A stretch of 12,718 bases of DNA from JANNWF01 sp052390415 (GTDB taxonomy: Bacteria; Pseudomonadota; Gammaproteobacteria; Xanthomonadales; Xanthomonadaceae). The stretch is from contig JBQTGY010000173.1 in assembly GCA_052390415.1 (NCBI GenBank), forward strand, positions 1-12,718. Direction: 5' to 3'. The position numbers and the translations under genes are program-made. Within the stretch, counting starts at the first letter, position 1. Each line of letters begins with the position of its first letter. The notes under the pieces were generated by a model. It searched no databases, was not told the DNA's origin, and saw nothing but the letters and a program-made list of their open reading frames with translations. Below are positions 1 through 6,771 of this stretch, in pieces.

Positions 1-518
1 ACTCGGGCGTTCGTCTGGGCTTCATCTGCGGCAATCGCGATTTCTTGCTCGGCGCCGCTTATGCCGCGCGCTGTGGCATGCGCCGACTGCCTGATCCGTG
101 TGTGATCTCGCTGGATGGTCGCGCCACCTTGCTCAGTCATGGTGACGCACTGTGCAAGAGCGATTTGGCCTACCAAGCATTCCGAAGCCAAGTGCGAGAT
201 CCGCACTGGCAGGCCAACTTTTTGGCCCAGCCCTTGCAGGCTCGTCGCGCCTACGCAGAACAGGCACGCCGCGCCAGCGCGGATCATCAACGTGGCATGG
301 ATGCAGTGATTGGTGATGTCGACGCCGCCAGCGTGGCGACCATGCTGGCGCAATACGGCATTGATCGATTGATTCATGGCCACACGCATCGACCGGCAAA
401 CCATTTATTCGAAGTCGATGGACGCCAATGCGAGCGCATCGTGCTCGCGGATTGGCGTGAGCAGGGCGAGGCCTTGCTGGTGGAAGGGAGCTTGGCGACT
501 CGAGTGGTGTTGAACTGA
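1..518 (+). CDS. lpxH: UDP-2,3-diacylglucosamine diphosphatase LpxH, 3' part
   Basis: The reading frame is already open at position 3 and runs to a TGA at 516-518, giving about 171 residues with no N-terminus. LpxH of E. coli has 240 residues, so roughly the first 70 lie outside the window. Visible motifs of this calcineurin-like metallophosphatase are GNRDFLL (about visible residues 10-16), SHGDALC, and HGHTHRP near the C-terminus; these carry metal-binding Asn, Asp and His residues. The spacing between motifs and the run DLAYQAFRSQVRD resemble E. coli LpxH closely. LpxH is a peripheral inner-membrane enzyme that hydrolyses UDP-2,3-diacylglucosamine to lipid X and UMP in lipid A biosynthesis. 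A REP dimer starts 8 bases after the stop. Family assignment is secure; the start cannot be judged. Confidence 0.93.
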   Translation, partial: SGVRLGFICGNRDFLLGAAYAARCGMRRLPDPCVISLDGRATLLSHGDALCKSDLAYQAFRSQVRDPHWQANFLAQPLQARRAYAEQARRASADHQRGMDAVIGDVDAASVATMLAQYGIDRLIHGHTHRPANHLFEVDGRQCERIVLADWREQGEALLVEGSLATRVVLN

Positions 519-525
519 GCGGAAT

Positions 526-643
526 GTAGGGTGCGTCTCGGACGTCCGAGTCTCGGACGCACCGAGTCTCGAACACACCGTGTCTCGGTCCAGCGGTAGC
601 TGGTGCGTCGAGGCAAAGCGGGTGCGTCCGAGACGCACCCTAC
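526..643. repeat. REP dimer, family A, expanded copy
   Basis: A GTAG-headed element at 526 faces its inverted partner ending in CTAC at 643. The outer arms (523-544 and 625-646, including flanking AAT/ATT) are perfectly complementary over 22 bp. In the two cleaner copies each arm is itself a hairpin, GGTGCGTC-TCG-GACGCACC. Here the left hairpin is interrupted: a GTCTCGGAC piece is repeated at 550-558 around a perfect palindrome CTCGGACGTCCGAG (537-550). A partial right-arm copy, GGTGCGTCGAG, sits at 602-612 ahead of the intact right arm at 621-643. The GTAG head plus hairpin is the hallmark of REP elements mobilised by REP-associated tyrosine (RAYT) transposases; no such gene is in the window. 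The element starts 8 bases after the lpxH stop. Confidence 0.85.
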
Positions 644-691
644 ATTCGAGGCGGTTTGGTTGGCGGGTTGACACCTACGCCTAACCGGTCC

Positions 692-1804
692 TCAGAAATG
701 AATCACCGTGCGAATCGACTTGCCTGCATGCATCAGATCGAAGGCTTCGTTGATTCGCTCAAGGCCCATCGTGTGAGTGATGTACGGGTCGAGATCGATC
801 TCGCCGCGCATGGCTTGTTCGACCATGCCGGGCAATTGGGTGCGGCCTTTGACACCACCGAAGGCTGAGCCACGCCAGACGCGGCCGGTCACCAACTGGA
901 ACGGCCGGGTGCGGATTTCCTGACCGGCACCAGCGACGCCGATGATGATGCTCTCGCCCCAGCCCTTGTGGCAGCACTCCAGCGCCGAGCGCATGACGTC
1001 GACATTGCCGATGCACTCGAAGCTGTAGTCGACGCCGCCGTTGGTCAGATCGACGATGACCTGCTGAATCGGAATGCCGGCGTGGTCACGCGGATTCACG
1101 CAATCGGTCGCGCCCAATTGCCGCGCCAGCGCGAATTTGTCTGCATTGATATCGATGGCGATGATGCGCGCGGCCTTGGCCATCACCGCACCTTGAATCA
1201 CCGCCAAGCCAATGCCGCCGATGCCGAATACGGCCACCGTCGAGCCCGGCGTCACCTTGGCCGTATTGAGTACCGCGCCGATGCCGGTGGTGACTCCACA
1301 GCCGAGCAGACAGACCTTCTCCAGCGGCGCCGCCTTGTTGATGACAGCCAGCGAAATCTCCGGCACCACGGTGTACTCGGAGAACGTGCTGGTGCCCATG
1401 TAGTGAAAGATCGGCTGCCCGTTCCTGGAAAAACGGCTGCTCGAATCCGGCATCAGACCTTTGCCCTGGGTCGCGCGCACCGCTTGGCAAAGATTGGTCT
1501 TGCCACTGGTGCAGAACGAACAGGTGCGACATTCGGCGGTATACAGCGGAATGACGTGATCGCCGACGGCGACCGAGGTCACGCCTGCGCCGATTTCTTC
1601 GACAATGCCACCGCCTTCGTGACCGAGCACCGCCGGGAAGATTCCTTCCGGATCGTCGCCAGACAGCGTAAATGCGTCGGTATGGCAAACACCGGTGGCG
1701 ACGATCCGCACCAGCACTTCGCCGGCGCGTGGGCCTTCGAGGTCAATCTCCTCGATCTGCAGCGGCTTACCTGCTTCCCAGGCGACGGCGGCGCGGGTTT
1801 TCAT
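692..1804 (-). CDS. frmA: S-(hydroxymethyl)glutathione dehydrogenase (class III ADH)
   Basis: A 370-residue zinc alcohol dehydrogenase of class III, the usual length for this class. It oxidises S-hydroxymethylglutathione, the spontaneous formaldehyde-glutathione adduct, to S-formylglutathione with NAD+, and can also act as an S-nitrosoglutathione reductase. Catalytic zinc ligands are visible as C40 (GVCHTD), H62 (LGHEG) and C169 (LLGCG). The structural zinc site is C92, C95, C98 and C106. The Rossmann motif GIGGIG is at 194-199, and the segment TLSGDDPEGIFPAVLGHEG is typical of class III. The ATG at 1804 is preferred because AGGAG lies 9 bases upstream and the protein then starts MKTRAAVAW as in homologues; the open frame extends 20 codons further without support. 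It lies 96 bp downstream of the FAD oxidoreductase on the same strand. The partner hydrolase frmB/fghA and repressor frmR are not in the window. Confidence 0.95.
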   Translation of the reverse strand: MKTRAAVAWEAGKPLQIEEIDLEGPRAGEVLVRIVATGVCHTDAFTLSGDDPEGIFPAVLGHEGGGIVEEIGAGVTSVAVGDHVIPLYTAECRTCSFCTSGKTNLCQAVRATQGKGLMPDSSSRFSRNGQPIFHYMGTSTFSEYTVVPEISLAVINKAAPLEKVCLLGCGVTTGIGAVLNTAKVTPGSTVAVFGIGGIGLAVIQGAVMAKAARIIAIDINADKFALARQLGATDCVNPRDHAGIPIQQVIVDLTNGGVDYSFECIGNVDVMRSALECCHKGWGESIIIGVAGAGQEIRTRPFQLVTGRVWRGSAFGGVKGRTQLPGMVEQAMRGEIDLDPYITHTMGLERINEAFDLMHAGKSIRTVIHF

Positions 1805-1813
1805 GGAACGCAT

Positions 1814-1818
1814 CTCCT
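1814..1818 (-). promoter_or_regulatory. Ribosome binding site of frmA
   Basis: AGGAG on the minus strand, 9 bases before the ATG at 1804. It fixes the start at MKTRAAVAW rather than at the longer open-frame start. Confidence 0.7.
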
Positions 1819-1900
1819 GCAAATTCGAATGGGGGATTCTGGTGGATTGAGGTGTCAGGCTCAATCGGCAGCGCGAGACGACCCGTTTGACAGGGCTGGT

Positions 1901-3028
1901 TCATTGCAGCCGCGCGGCCACCTCTTCACCAATCGCCAGACTGGCGGTGAGCCCCGGCGATTCGATGCCGAACAGATTGATCAGGCCGGCGACGCCATGC
2001 ACCTTGGCGTCCTGAATCACGAAGTCCGGGTTGTGCTGTCCCGGCCCGACCAACTTCGGTCGCACGCCGACAAAATCGGGCTGTAAATCCGCGGTCTGCA
2101 AAGTCGGCCACCACCGCCGCACATCAGCGGCGAAGTGCTCGCGTTGGCCATCGTCAAATGTGTAGTCGACGCCCTCGCGGTAACGCAGATCGGGGCCAAA
2201 GCGCGCGCGATCGCCCAGATCAAACCCAAGATGCACACCGAGTCCACCACGCTCGGGCAGCGGGTAGATCAGGCGCGAGAACGGCACCCGCCCACGCACG
2301 GTGTAGTAGTGGCCAGCGCCAAAATACAGCTTCGGAACATGCGCGACATCCAGCCCCTCGATATGCGATGCCACCTCCATCGCGCCGAGGCCGGCGGCGT
2401 TGACCACGGTGCGCGCGGTCACGCTGTCGCCGCTACCGGTTTCGACTCGAAACAGACCATCCACGCGCTTCACCGCGGCGACCCTGGTATCGCAAATCAC
2501 CCGACTCGCCTCACCACGACTGCCATCCACACTCGCGCGCTCAATCTCGCCGATCAACGCCATCACCAGCTCGGCCACATCGACGATGCCGGAATCTGGC
2601 GAGTCCAATGCGGCGACCGCTCGAAGCTGCGGCTCGCCGGCACGAATCTCAGCTGCGTCCAGCAAACGCAACCCGAGCAGGCCGTTGCGTTCGCCGCATT
2701 CGGCCAACGCCTGCAATTTGGGGATCTCCTCGTCCCGCGTCGCGACCACCCACTTGCCAGTGCGTCGATGCGGAATGCCGCGCTGCTGGCAGTAGGCGTA
2801 GAGCAGATCGCGGCCGCGCAGACATAGCCGCGCCTTCAGTGAGCCAGTCGGATAATAAAAGCCCGCGTGAATGACCCCGGAATTGCGGCTGGATACGCCC
2901 TCGCCCGCACGCTCTTCGCGTTCCAGCACCCACACGCTGCGACCGGCACTGACCAGCGCTCGTGCGCAGGCCAAGCCGACCACGCCGGCGCCGACGACGA
3001 TTACATCGATGTCCGCTATTGCGCTCAC
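1901..3028 (-). CDS. FAD-dependent oxidoreductase, L-2-hydroxyglutarate oxidase-like
   Basis: A 375-residue flavoenzyme of the DAO (D-amino-acid oxidase) superfamily. The N-terminal dinucleotide fold has GAGVVG at residues 13-18 and an acidic residue, E36, ending the second strand (VLERE). The run NSGVIHAGFYYPTGSLKA (49-66), the following LLYAYCQQRGIP, and the C-terminal LFGIESPGLTASLAIG match the LhgO/human L2HGDH subfamily, which oxidises L-2-hydroxyglutarate to 2-oxoglutarate and passes electrons to the quinone pool or oxygen. The substrate is inferred from family only; related family members handle other 2-hydroxy acids or amino acids, so no symbol is given. I chose the GTG at 3028 because GGAG precedes it by 4 bases and the product then begins just before the FAD-binding strand. 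An upstream in-frame TTG at 3064 lacks a ribosome site. It lies between gshA and frmA on the same strand. Confidence 0.82.
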   Translation of the reverse strand: MSAIADIDVIVVGAGVVGLACARALVSAGRSVWVLEREERAGEGVSSRNSGVIHAGFYYPTGSLKARLCLRGRDLLYAYCQQRGIPHRRTGKWVVATRDEEIPKLQALAECGERNGLLGLRLLDAAEIRAGEPQLRAVAALDSPDSGIVDVAELVMALIGEIERASVDGSRGEASRVICDTRVAAVKRVDGLFRVETGSGDSVTARTVVNAAGLGAMEVASHIEGLDVAHVPKLYFGAGHYYTVRGRVPFSRLIYPLPERGGLGVHLGFDLGDRARFGPDLRYREGVDYTFDDGQREHFAADVRRWWPTLQTADLQPDFVGVRPKLVGPGQHNPDFVIQDAKVHGVAGLINLFGIESPGLTASLAIGEEVAARLQ

Positions 3029-3032
3029 GGCA

Positions 3033-3036
3033 CTCC
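3033..3036 (-). promoter_or_regulatory. Ribosome binding site deciding the GTG start at 3028
   Basis: GGAG on the minus strand, 4 bases from the GTG at 3028. The spacing is short, so support is moderate, but the alternative TTG at 3064 has nothing comparable upstream. Confidence 0.5.
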
Positions 3037-3127
3037 AACACGTTGGACTTGCCCGATTATGCAATCACGACTGACGCGGTTGGGATCCGCGACGCAGTCC
3101 GATGGCATGCAAAAATCCAAGAGCTTC

Positions 3128-3234
3128 AACGCGGAGGCGCAGAGGAACGCAGGGAGCATGATTCAGCCGACGCATAACTCGCATTTACTTGGATCTTCTC
3201 TGCGTTCCTCTGCGTGCCTCTGCGCCTCCGCGTT
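3128..3234. repeat. Intergenic inverted repeat with GCGGAGGCGCAGAGG-type arms
   Basis: The left arm 3128-3152 (starts AACGCGGAGGCGCAGAGG) is perfectly complementary to the right arm 3200-3234, except that the right arm carries one extra 10-base unit TGCCTCTGCG at about 3215-3224. That gives 25 paired bases around a spacer of 47 bases. The motif CTCTGCGTTCCTCTGCG resembles a dispersed intergenic repeat I recall from several unrelated bacterial genomes. It has no GTAG head and so differs from the REP families elsewhere in this window. It lies 23 bases beyond the gshA stop (minus strand) and about 100 bases upstream of the FAD oxidoreductase start, so it could attenuate read-through from gshA; there is no U-tract. 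Confidence 0.75.
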
Positions 3235-3257
3235 GCAGCGGTTGATTCACCCCAGCC

Positions 3258-4619
3258 TCAATACATGTACTCGCGGAATACAGGTTCGACACGGCCTTGC
3301 CAGGCTCCATGAAACAGCGCCAGTTTGCGCTCGGCGGCGGTTTCATTGGCCAGCGCCATCTCGATGAGCGGCTCGATGAACACGGTTTCGTCGCCACCGT
3401 ACTTGTTCAGCCGCGCGCGACGTTTCAATCCCGCCTGGGCGATCTTCAGTGCTTCCATCGCCAACTCGCGCATGCTGGCACCGCGAAATGGCAGCTTCAA
3501 TGCATGTTTTGGCACGCCGTCGCGCAACGCGTTGCGTTCGGCCATGCTGAAATCCTTGACCAGATCCCAAGCCGCATCCAAGGCCGCGTCGTCATATAAC
3601 AAACCCGTCCAGAACGCGGGCAAGGCACACAGTCGATTCCACGGCCCTCCATCGGCACCGCGCATCTCCAGATACTTCTTCAGCCGCACTTCCGGGAACG
3701 CCGTGGTCAGGTGATCGGCCCAGTCCTTCATGGTCGGCAACTCACCCGGAAGTGCAGGCAATCGACCGTTCATGAAATCGCGGAAACTCTGTCCGCTGGC
3801 GTCGATGTAGTGGCCGTCGCGATAGACGAAATACATCGGCACATCGAGCACATAGTCGACGTAGCGCTCGAAGCCGAATCCTTCATCAAAGACGAAATCG
3901 AGCATGCCGGTGCGATCGGGATCGGTATCAGTCCAAATGTGCGAGCGATAACTCAGGTAACCGTTGGGTTTGCCTTCGGTGAAGGGTGAATCCGCGAACA
4001 AGGCCGTGGCCACCGGCTGCAAGGCCAGCGCAACCCGAAACTTGCGCACCATGTCGGCTTCGTCAAGGAAGTCGAGGTTGACCTGCACGGTACAGGTGCG
4101 CGTCATCATGTCGAGGCCCAGACTGCCGCGTTTGGGCATGTAGTCGCGCATGATCTGATAACGACCCTTGGGCATCCAAGGCATCTGCTCGCGTGCCCAC
4201 AAGGGCTGAAAACCCATGCCCAGGAAGCCGAGGCGCAGCTCATCGGCCACGCATTTCACTTCGAACAAGTGGCTGGATACTTCGCAACAGGTCTGGTGGA
4301 TCGTTTCCAGCATGCCGCCTGAAAGCTCCAGCTGACCCGCCGGTTCCAGGGTCACCGAGGCGTCATCCTTGAGCAAGGCGATGATCTTGCCGCCCTCCTC
4401 CACCGGCCGCCAACCGAACCGCGTCAGTCCACGCAACAAGGTCTCGATGCCGCGCTCACCATGGTAGGTCGGCGCGCGCAAGTCATCGATCTGGAAACCG
4501 AACTTCTCGTGCTCGGTGCCGATCCGCCATTGCTCCTTCGGTCGTCCCCCGGATGCGATGTAGTCGACCAACATCGCGCGGTCGGCAATGAACGGGTTGC
4601 TGCTGGCAGATGCGGTCAC
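3258..4619 (-). CDS. gshA: Glutamate-cysteine ligase, plant/proteobacterial type (class 3)
   Basis: A 453-residue cytosolic ligase that joins L-glutamate to L-cysteine using ATP, the first and usually limiting step of glutathione synthesis. Diagnostic segments are WRIGTEHEKFGF (31-42), SVTLEPAGQLELSGG (88-102) and RTCTVQVNLDF (174-184), all features of the GCS2-fold plant-type branch also found in alphaproteobacteria and xanthomonads, not of the E. coli GshA branch. Cysteines are at 111, 112, 123, 176 and 331. Plant enzymes are controlled by disulfides, but which of these cysteines would correspond cannot be decided by eye. The start is a GTG at 4619 with a weak AGG nearby; the length fits the family. 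gshB is not in the window. It faces away from xseB across a 202-bp region (4620-4821) where I see no convincing sigma-70 promoter pair. Confidence 0.94.
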   Translation of the reverse strand: MTASASSNPFIADRAMLVDYIASGGRPKEQWRIGTEHEKFGFQIDDLRAPTYHGERGIETLLRGLTRFGWRPVEEGGKIIALLKDDASVTLEPAGQLELSGGMLETIHQTCCEVSSHLFEVKCVADELRLGFLGMGFQPLWAREQMPWMPKGRYQIMRDYMPKRGSLGLDMMTRTCTVQVNLDFLDEADMVRKFRVALALQPVATALFADSPFTEGKPNGYLSYRSHIWTDTDPDRTGMLDFVFDEGFGFERYVDYVLDVPMYFVYRDGHYIDASGQSFRDFMNGRLPALPGELPTMKDWADHLTTAFPEVRLKKYLEMRGADGGPWNRLCALPAFWTGLLYDDAALDAAWDLVKDFSMAERNALRDGVPKHALKLPFRGASMRELAMEALKIAQAGLKRRARLNKYGGDETVFIEPLIEMALANETAAERKLALFHGAWQGRVEPVFREYMY

Positions 4620-4821
4620 GGAATACCTGTGGATGATCCTGGAGGAGTGAGAGCTTGGGGCAGATCAGACGCTTCGCAATGTGCGCGAGTGTAAGCCCGC
4701 ACCTGCGACAAGCGCGTCGAGGCGGGTGCATCGCCTGCAGAGCACAGCCCCCAGACCCCGGCCCCGCTTCACGCCGTAAAGCGCAATTGACCCTCACCCC
4801 CTCGCGCCGCAAACTTCGCCC

Positions 4822-5061
4822 ATGAGCAAGCCACCCACCGCCGTCGCCGACTTCGAACGCTCACTGGATGAGCTGGATACCCTGGTGCAAAAGATGGAAC
4901 GCGGCGAAATGACCTTGGACGAATCGCTGCAAGCCTACGAACGTGGCATGACCCTGTATCGCAACTGCCAAGGCGCATTGGAACAAGCCGAACTGCGCGT
5001 GCGCATGCTGACTGACCCGCTGGACCCCGACAGCGCCGTGCCGTTCGCCGCTTCGCCTTGA
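4822..5061 (+). CDS. xseB: Exodeoxyribonuclease VII small subunit
   Basis: A 79-residue protein with the XseB signature: FERSLDELDTLVQKMERGEMTLDESL (about 11-36) followed by AYERGMTLYRNCQGALEQAELRVRML, two helices forming the small-subunit hairpin. Several XseB chains bind one XseA chain to make exonuclease VII, which degrades single-stranded DNA processively. Length is typical (about 80 residues). No strong ribosome site precedes the ATG at 4822. The stop overlaps the start of ispA, so the two are almost certainly co-transcribed and translationally coupled, an arrangement widespread in proteobacteria. xseA is not nearby. Confidence 0.95.
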   Translation: MSKPPTAVADFERSLDELDTLVQKMERGEMTLDESLQAYERGMTLYRNCQGALEQAELRVRMLTDPLDPDSAVPFAASP

Positions 5062-5945
5062 GCGCGGAGGCCACTGCAGACCTGCTGCGCAGTTGGATCG
5101 CGCGGGTGGATTCAACCCTTGCGCAGGTTCTGCCCGCGCTGGAGTCGGAACCCAAGCGCCTGCATGCAGCCATGCGTTACGCCGCTTTGAGCCCCGGCAA
5201 GCGACTGCGGCCGTTGCTGGTATACGCCAGTGGACATGCTCTGAGCATTGCAGAGGAACAACTGGATGCCGCCGCCGCTGCGGTCGAACTGATTCACGCC
5301 TATTCGCTGATCCATGACGATCTGCCGGCGATGGACGATGACGACCTGCGCCGTGGCCGACCAACCGTGCATATCGCCTTCGACGAAGCCACTGCCATTT
5401 TGGCCGGTGATGCCTTGCAGGCTTTGGCATTCGAAGTGCTGACGCGCGCGCCGGTTGCCGCAGAACGCTGTCTGGCAATGGTGCGCAGACTCACGATTGA
5501 TGCGGGTGCGGCTGGCATGGCAGGCGGCCAAGCCCTCGACCTGGCCGCGGTCGGCAACCGCATCGACGAGCAGCAATTGATTGCCATGCACGCGCGCAAG
5601 ACCGGGGCGTTGATTCAGAGTTGCGCGGCGCTGGCGTCATTGGCTGCTGACGCCGAGCCGCCAGTGGCTACCAGCCTGCATCGTTTTGCCAGTGCGCTGG
5701 GGCTGGCATTTCAGATTCGCGACGATTTGCTCGATGTGGAAGCAAGCTCGGCCGACTTGGGCAAGACAGCAGGCAAGGACGCTGCCGCCGACAAACCGAC
5801 CTACTTCAGCATGCTTGGCATTGAGCTGGCACGACGTCGATTGGCCGAACAGTCGCAGTTGATGCAGCAGGCATTGGGCGAACTGCAGGGTGACACCACG
5901 CCGTTGGCAGCCTTGGCAACGCTAACCGTGGCGCGCATGAAGTGA
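5058..5945 (+). CDS. ispA: Farnesyl diphosphate synthase (short-chain polyprenyl synthase)
   Basis: A 295-residue trans-prenyltransferase that condenses dimethylallyl/geranyl diphosphate with isopentenyl diphosphate to farnesyl diphosphate, precursor of undecaprenyl phosphate and ubiquinone side chains. The first aspartate-rich motif is DDLPAMD at 87-93 and the second is DDLLD at 222-226. GKRLRP (47-52), LAGDALQ, GGQALDL and KTGALI are the other conserved patches. The chosen start is a TTG at 5058-5060, which shares bases with the xseB stop (TTGA). It gives a distance to GKRLRP like that of E. coli IspA, whereas the next plausible start, GTG 5106, would remove the first helix. dxs, which often follows ispA in gammaproteobacteria, is absent; a REP dimer begins 27 bases after the stop. 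Product chain length (C15) is inferred from family and synteny. Confidence 0.93.
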   Translation: MSAEATADLLRSWIARVDSTLAQVLPALESEPKRLHAAMRYAALSPGKRLRPLLVYASGHALSIAEEQLDAAAAAVELIHAYSLIHDDLPAMDDDDLRRGRPTVHIAFDEATAILAGDALQALAFEVLTRAPVAAERCLAMVRRLTIDAGAAGMAGGQALDLAAVGNRIDEQQLIAMHARKTGALIQSCAALASLAADAEPPVATSLHRFASALGLAFQIRDDLLDVEASSADLGKTAGKDAAADKPTYFSMLGIELARRRLAEQSQLMQQALGELQGDTTPLAALATLTVARMK

Positions 5946-5971
5946 GACTGCAGGTTGCCGACCGTCTCTGA

Positions 5972-6037
5972 GTAGGGTGCGTCTCGGACGCACCGGCTTG
6001 GTGCCGCACCGATTGGTGCGTCCGAGACGCACCCTAC
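5972..6037. repeat. REP dimer, family A, clean copy
   Basis: Two arms of 23 bases, 5972-5994 and 6015-6037, are perfect inverted copies around a 20-base spacer. Each arm is a GTAG head followed by a hairpin with an 8-bp stem GGTGCGTC/GACGCACC and a 3-base loop, TCG. The heads point outward (GTAG at 5972, CTAC ending at 6037). It sits 27 bases after the ispA stop. REP elements of this architecture are non-autonomous products of RAYT transposases, and inverted pairs can act as transcript 3' ends or stability elements; here that role is inference. Confidence 0.9.
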
Positions 6038-6176
6038 GATCCGGGAATTTTGTGGGACCGGCATTAGTGGGAGTCACTCCCGCGACTCCACTGTTTGCTG
6101 GGCTCTGGTCGGGTTCGCAAAAGCAACCGCAGCGCGGCCCTCCCATGGCGAAAGCAACCCACCGGCCTCACAAACA

Positions 6177-6205
6177 ACAACGCCCGGATGAGTTCCGGGC
6201 GTTGT
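6177..6205 (-). terminator. Rho-independent terminator of the DUF4870 gene
   Basis: A perfect 12-bp stem, ACAACGCCCGGA (6177-6188) with TCCGGGCGTTGT (6194-6205), and a 5-base loop. Read on the minus strand it is followed by TGTTTGTGAG, a moderately T-rich tail, while the plus-strand tail (CTCGGTGG) is not T-rich. It therefore most likely ends the minus-strand transcript of the gene at 6258-6644, about 55 bases after its stop. Confidence 0.75.
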
Positions 6206-6221
6206 CTCGGTGGTCTTGTCT

Positions 6222-6251
6222 GGATCCAGCGCAATCGATTGCGCTGGATCC
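6222..6251. other. Perfect 30-bp palindrome downstream of the DUF4870 gene
   Basis: GGATCCAGCGCAATC is followed directly by its exact reverse complement, with no spacer and no mismatch over 30 bases. It begins 6 bases beyond the stop codon of the minus-strand gene and lies between that stop and the terminator hairpin. As RNA it would form a stem of about 13 bp with a TCGA loop but has no T-tract of its own. It could be an upstream half of a double terminator, a 3' stabilising hairpin, or a protein-binding site; the sequence does not decide. Confidence 0.8.
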
Positions 6252-6257
6252 GATCCT

Positions 6258-6644
6258 TTACTTGATCAGACGCAACGTCCACGGATAGCGGTAGGTCTCG
6301 CCGTTGTTGGCCTTGATGCCGGCCATGATCGACAACACGATCCAGCCGATCACCACCACCGGCAGCAACAGCAAACCAATCAGCACCATGGTCAGCACAC
6401 CGGAAATCAGCGCGGCGATGAACACCGTGATCTGAAAATTCAGCGCTTCCTTGCCTTGGTCATCCACAAACGGCATGTCGTTTTTCTTGATCTGCCAAAT
6501 GATCAGGGGTCCGAGCAAGCTGCCCAGCGGAATTATGAAGCCGGATAGCGTCGACAAATGGGCAAACATGGCCCATTGCTTCTCTTCGGCGCTGGGGCTC
6601 GCCATCGGCGGCATCGGAGGGGCCATGGTTTCGTCGTTGTTCAT
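6258..6644 (-). CDS. DUF4870 domain-containing small membrane protein
   Basis: A 128-residue protein with a Pro/Met-rich N-terminus (residues 1-18), then EKQWAMFAHLSTLSGFIIPLG, IIWQIKKND, and DDQGKEALNFQITVFI, which together mark the DUF4870 (Tic20-like) family. Hydrophobic segments lie at about 30-50, 68-90 and 91-110, giving about three membrane helices. The polar stretch 51-66, with KKND and DDQGKEA, is the conserved part between the first two helices. Function is unknown in bacteria. The ATG at 6644 is supported by AAGGA 8 bases upstream; the open frame continues 46 codons further with a composition unlike a protein of this family. It stands alone on its strand, followed by a long palindrome and a terminator, so it is probably monocistronic. 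Confidence 0.88.
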   Translation of the reverse strand: MNNDETMAPPMPPMASPSAEEKQWAMFAHLSTLSGFIIPLGSLLGPLIIWQIKKNDMPFVDDQGKEALNFQITVFIAALISGVLTMVLIGLLLLPVVVIGWIVLSIMAGIKANNGETYRYPWTLRLIK

Positions 6645-6652
6645 CGCGCAGG

Positions 6653-6657
6653 TCCTT
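6653..6657 (-). promoter_or_regulatory. Ribosome binding site of the DUF4870 gene
   Basis: AAGGA on the minus strand, 8 bases before the ATG at 6644; it selects this start over upstream in-frame codons as far as 6782. Confidence 0.65.
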
Positions 6658-6771
6658 GAGGGTGTGGGCCGCGCCACTGTCTTGCGCCAGCGCGGTGATG
6701 TCAAGGATGCGTTCACATGAGCGATGTGACGAACTCGTGGCGCACTTGATTCAGCTAAAGACGAGCGGCCC

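Noticed and set aside
526..643. Short repeated GTCTCGGAC units as a CRISPR-like array
   Set aside because: The units are palindromic REP pieces with irregular spacing, there are no uniform spacers, and no cas genes are present.
968..2086. A 372-codon plus-strand open frame opposite frmA and the FAD oxidoreductase
   Set aside because: It spans two well-supported antisense genes and their intergenic gap, its translation is rich in Arg, His and Asp with no recognisable motif, and long shadow frames are expected in GC-rich DNA.
3029..3064. TTG start adding 12 residues to the FAD oxidoreductase
   Set aside because: There is no ribosome site upstream; the GTG at 3028 has GGAG before it and begins just ahead of the FAD-binding strand.
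4787..4792. TTGACC as a -35 box for xseB
   Set aside because: A properly spaced -10 would fall at the start codon and nothing there resembles TATAAT.
5946..6257. dxs or another isoprenoid gene following ispA
   Set aside because: This stretch holds only repeats, a palindrome and a terminator; no coding frame is supported.
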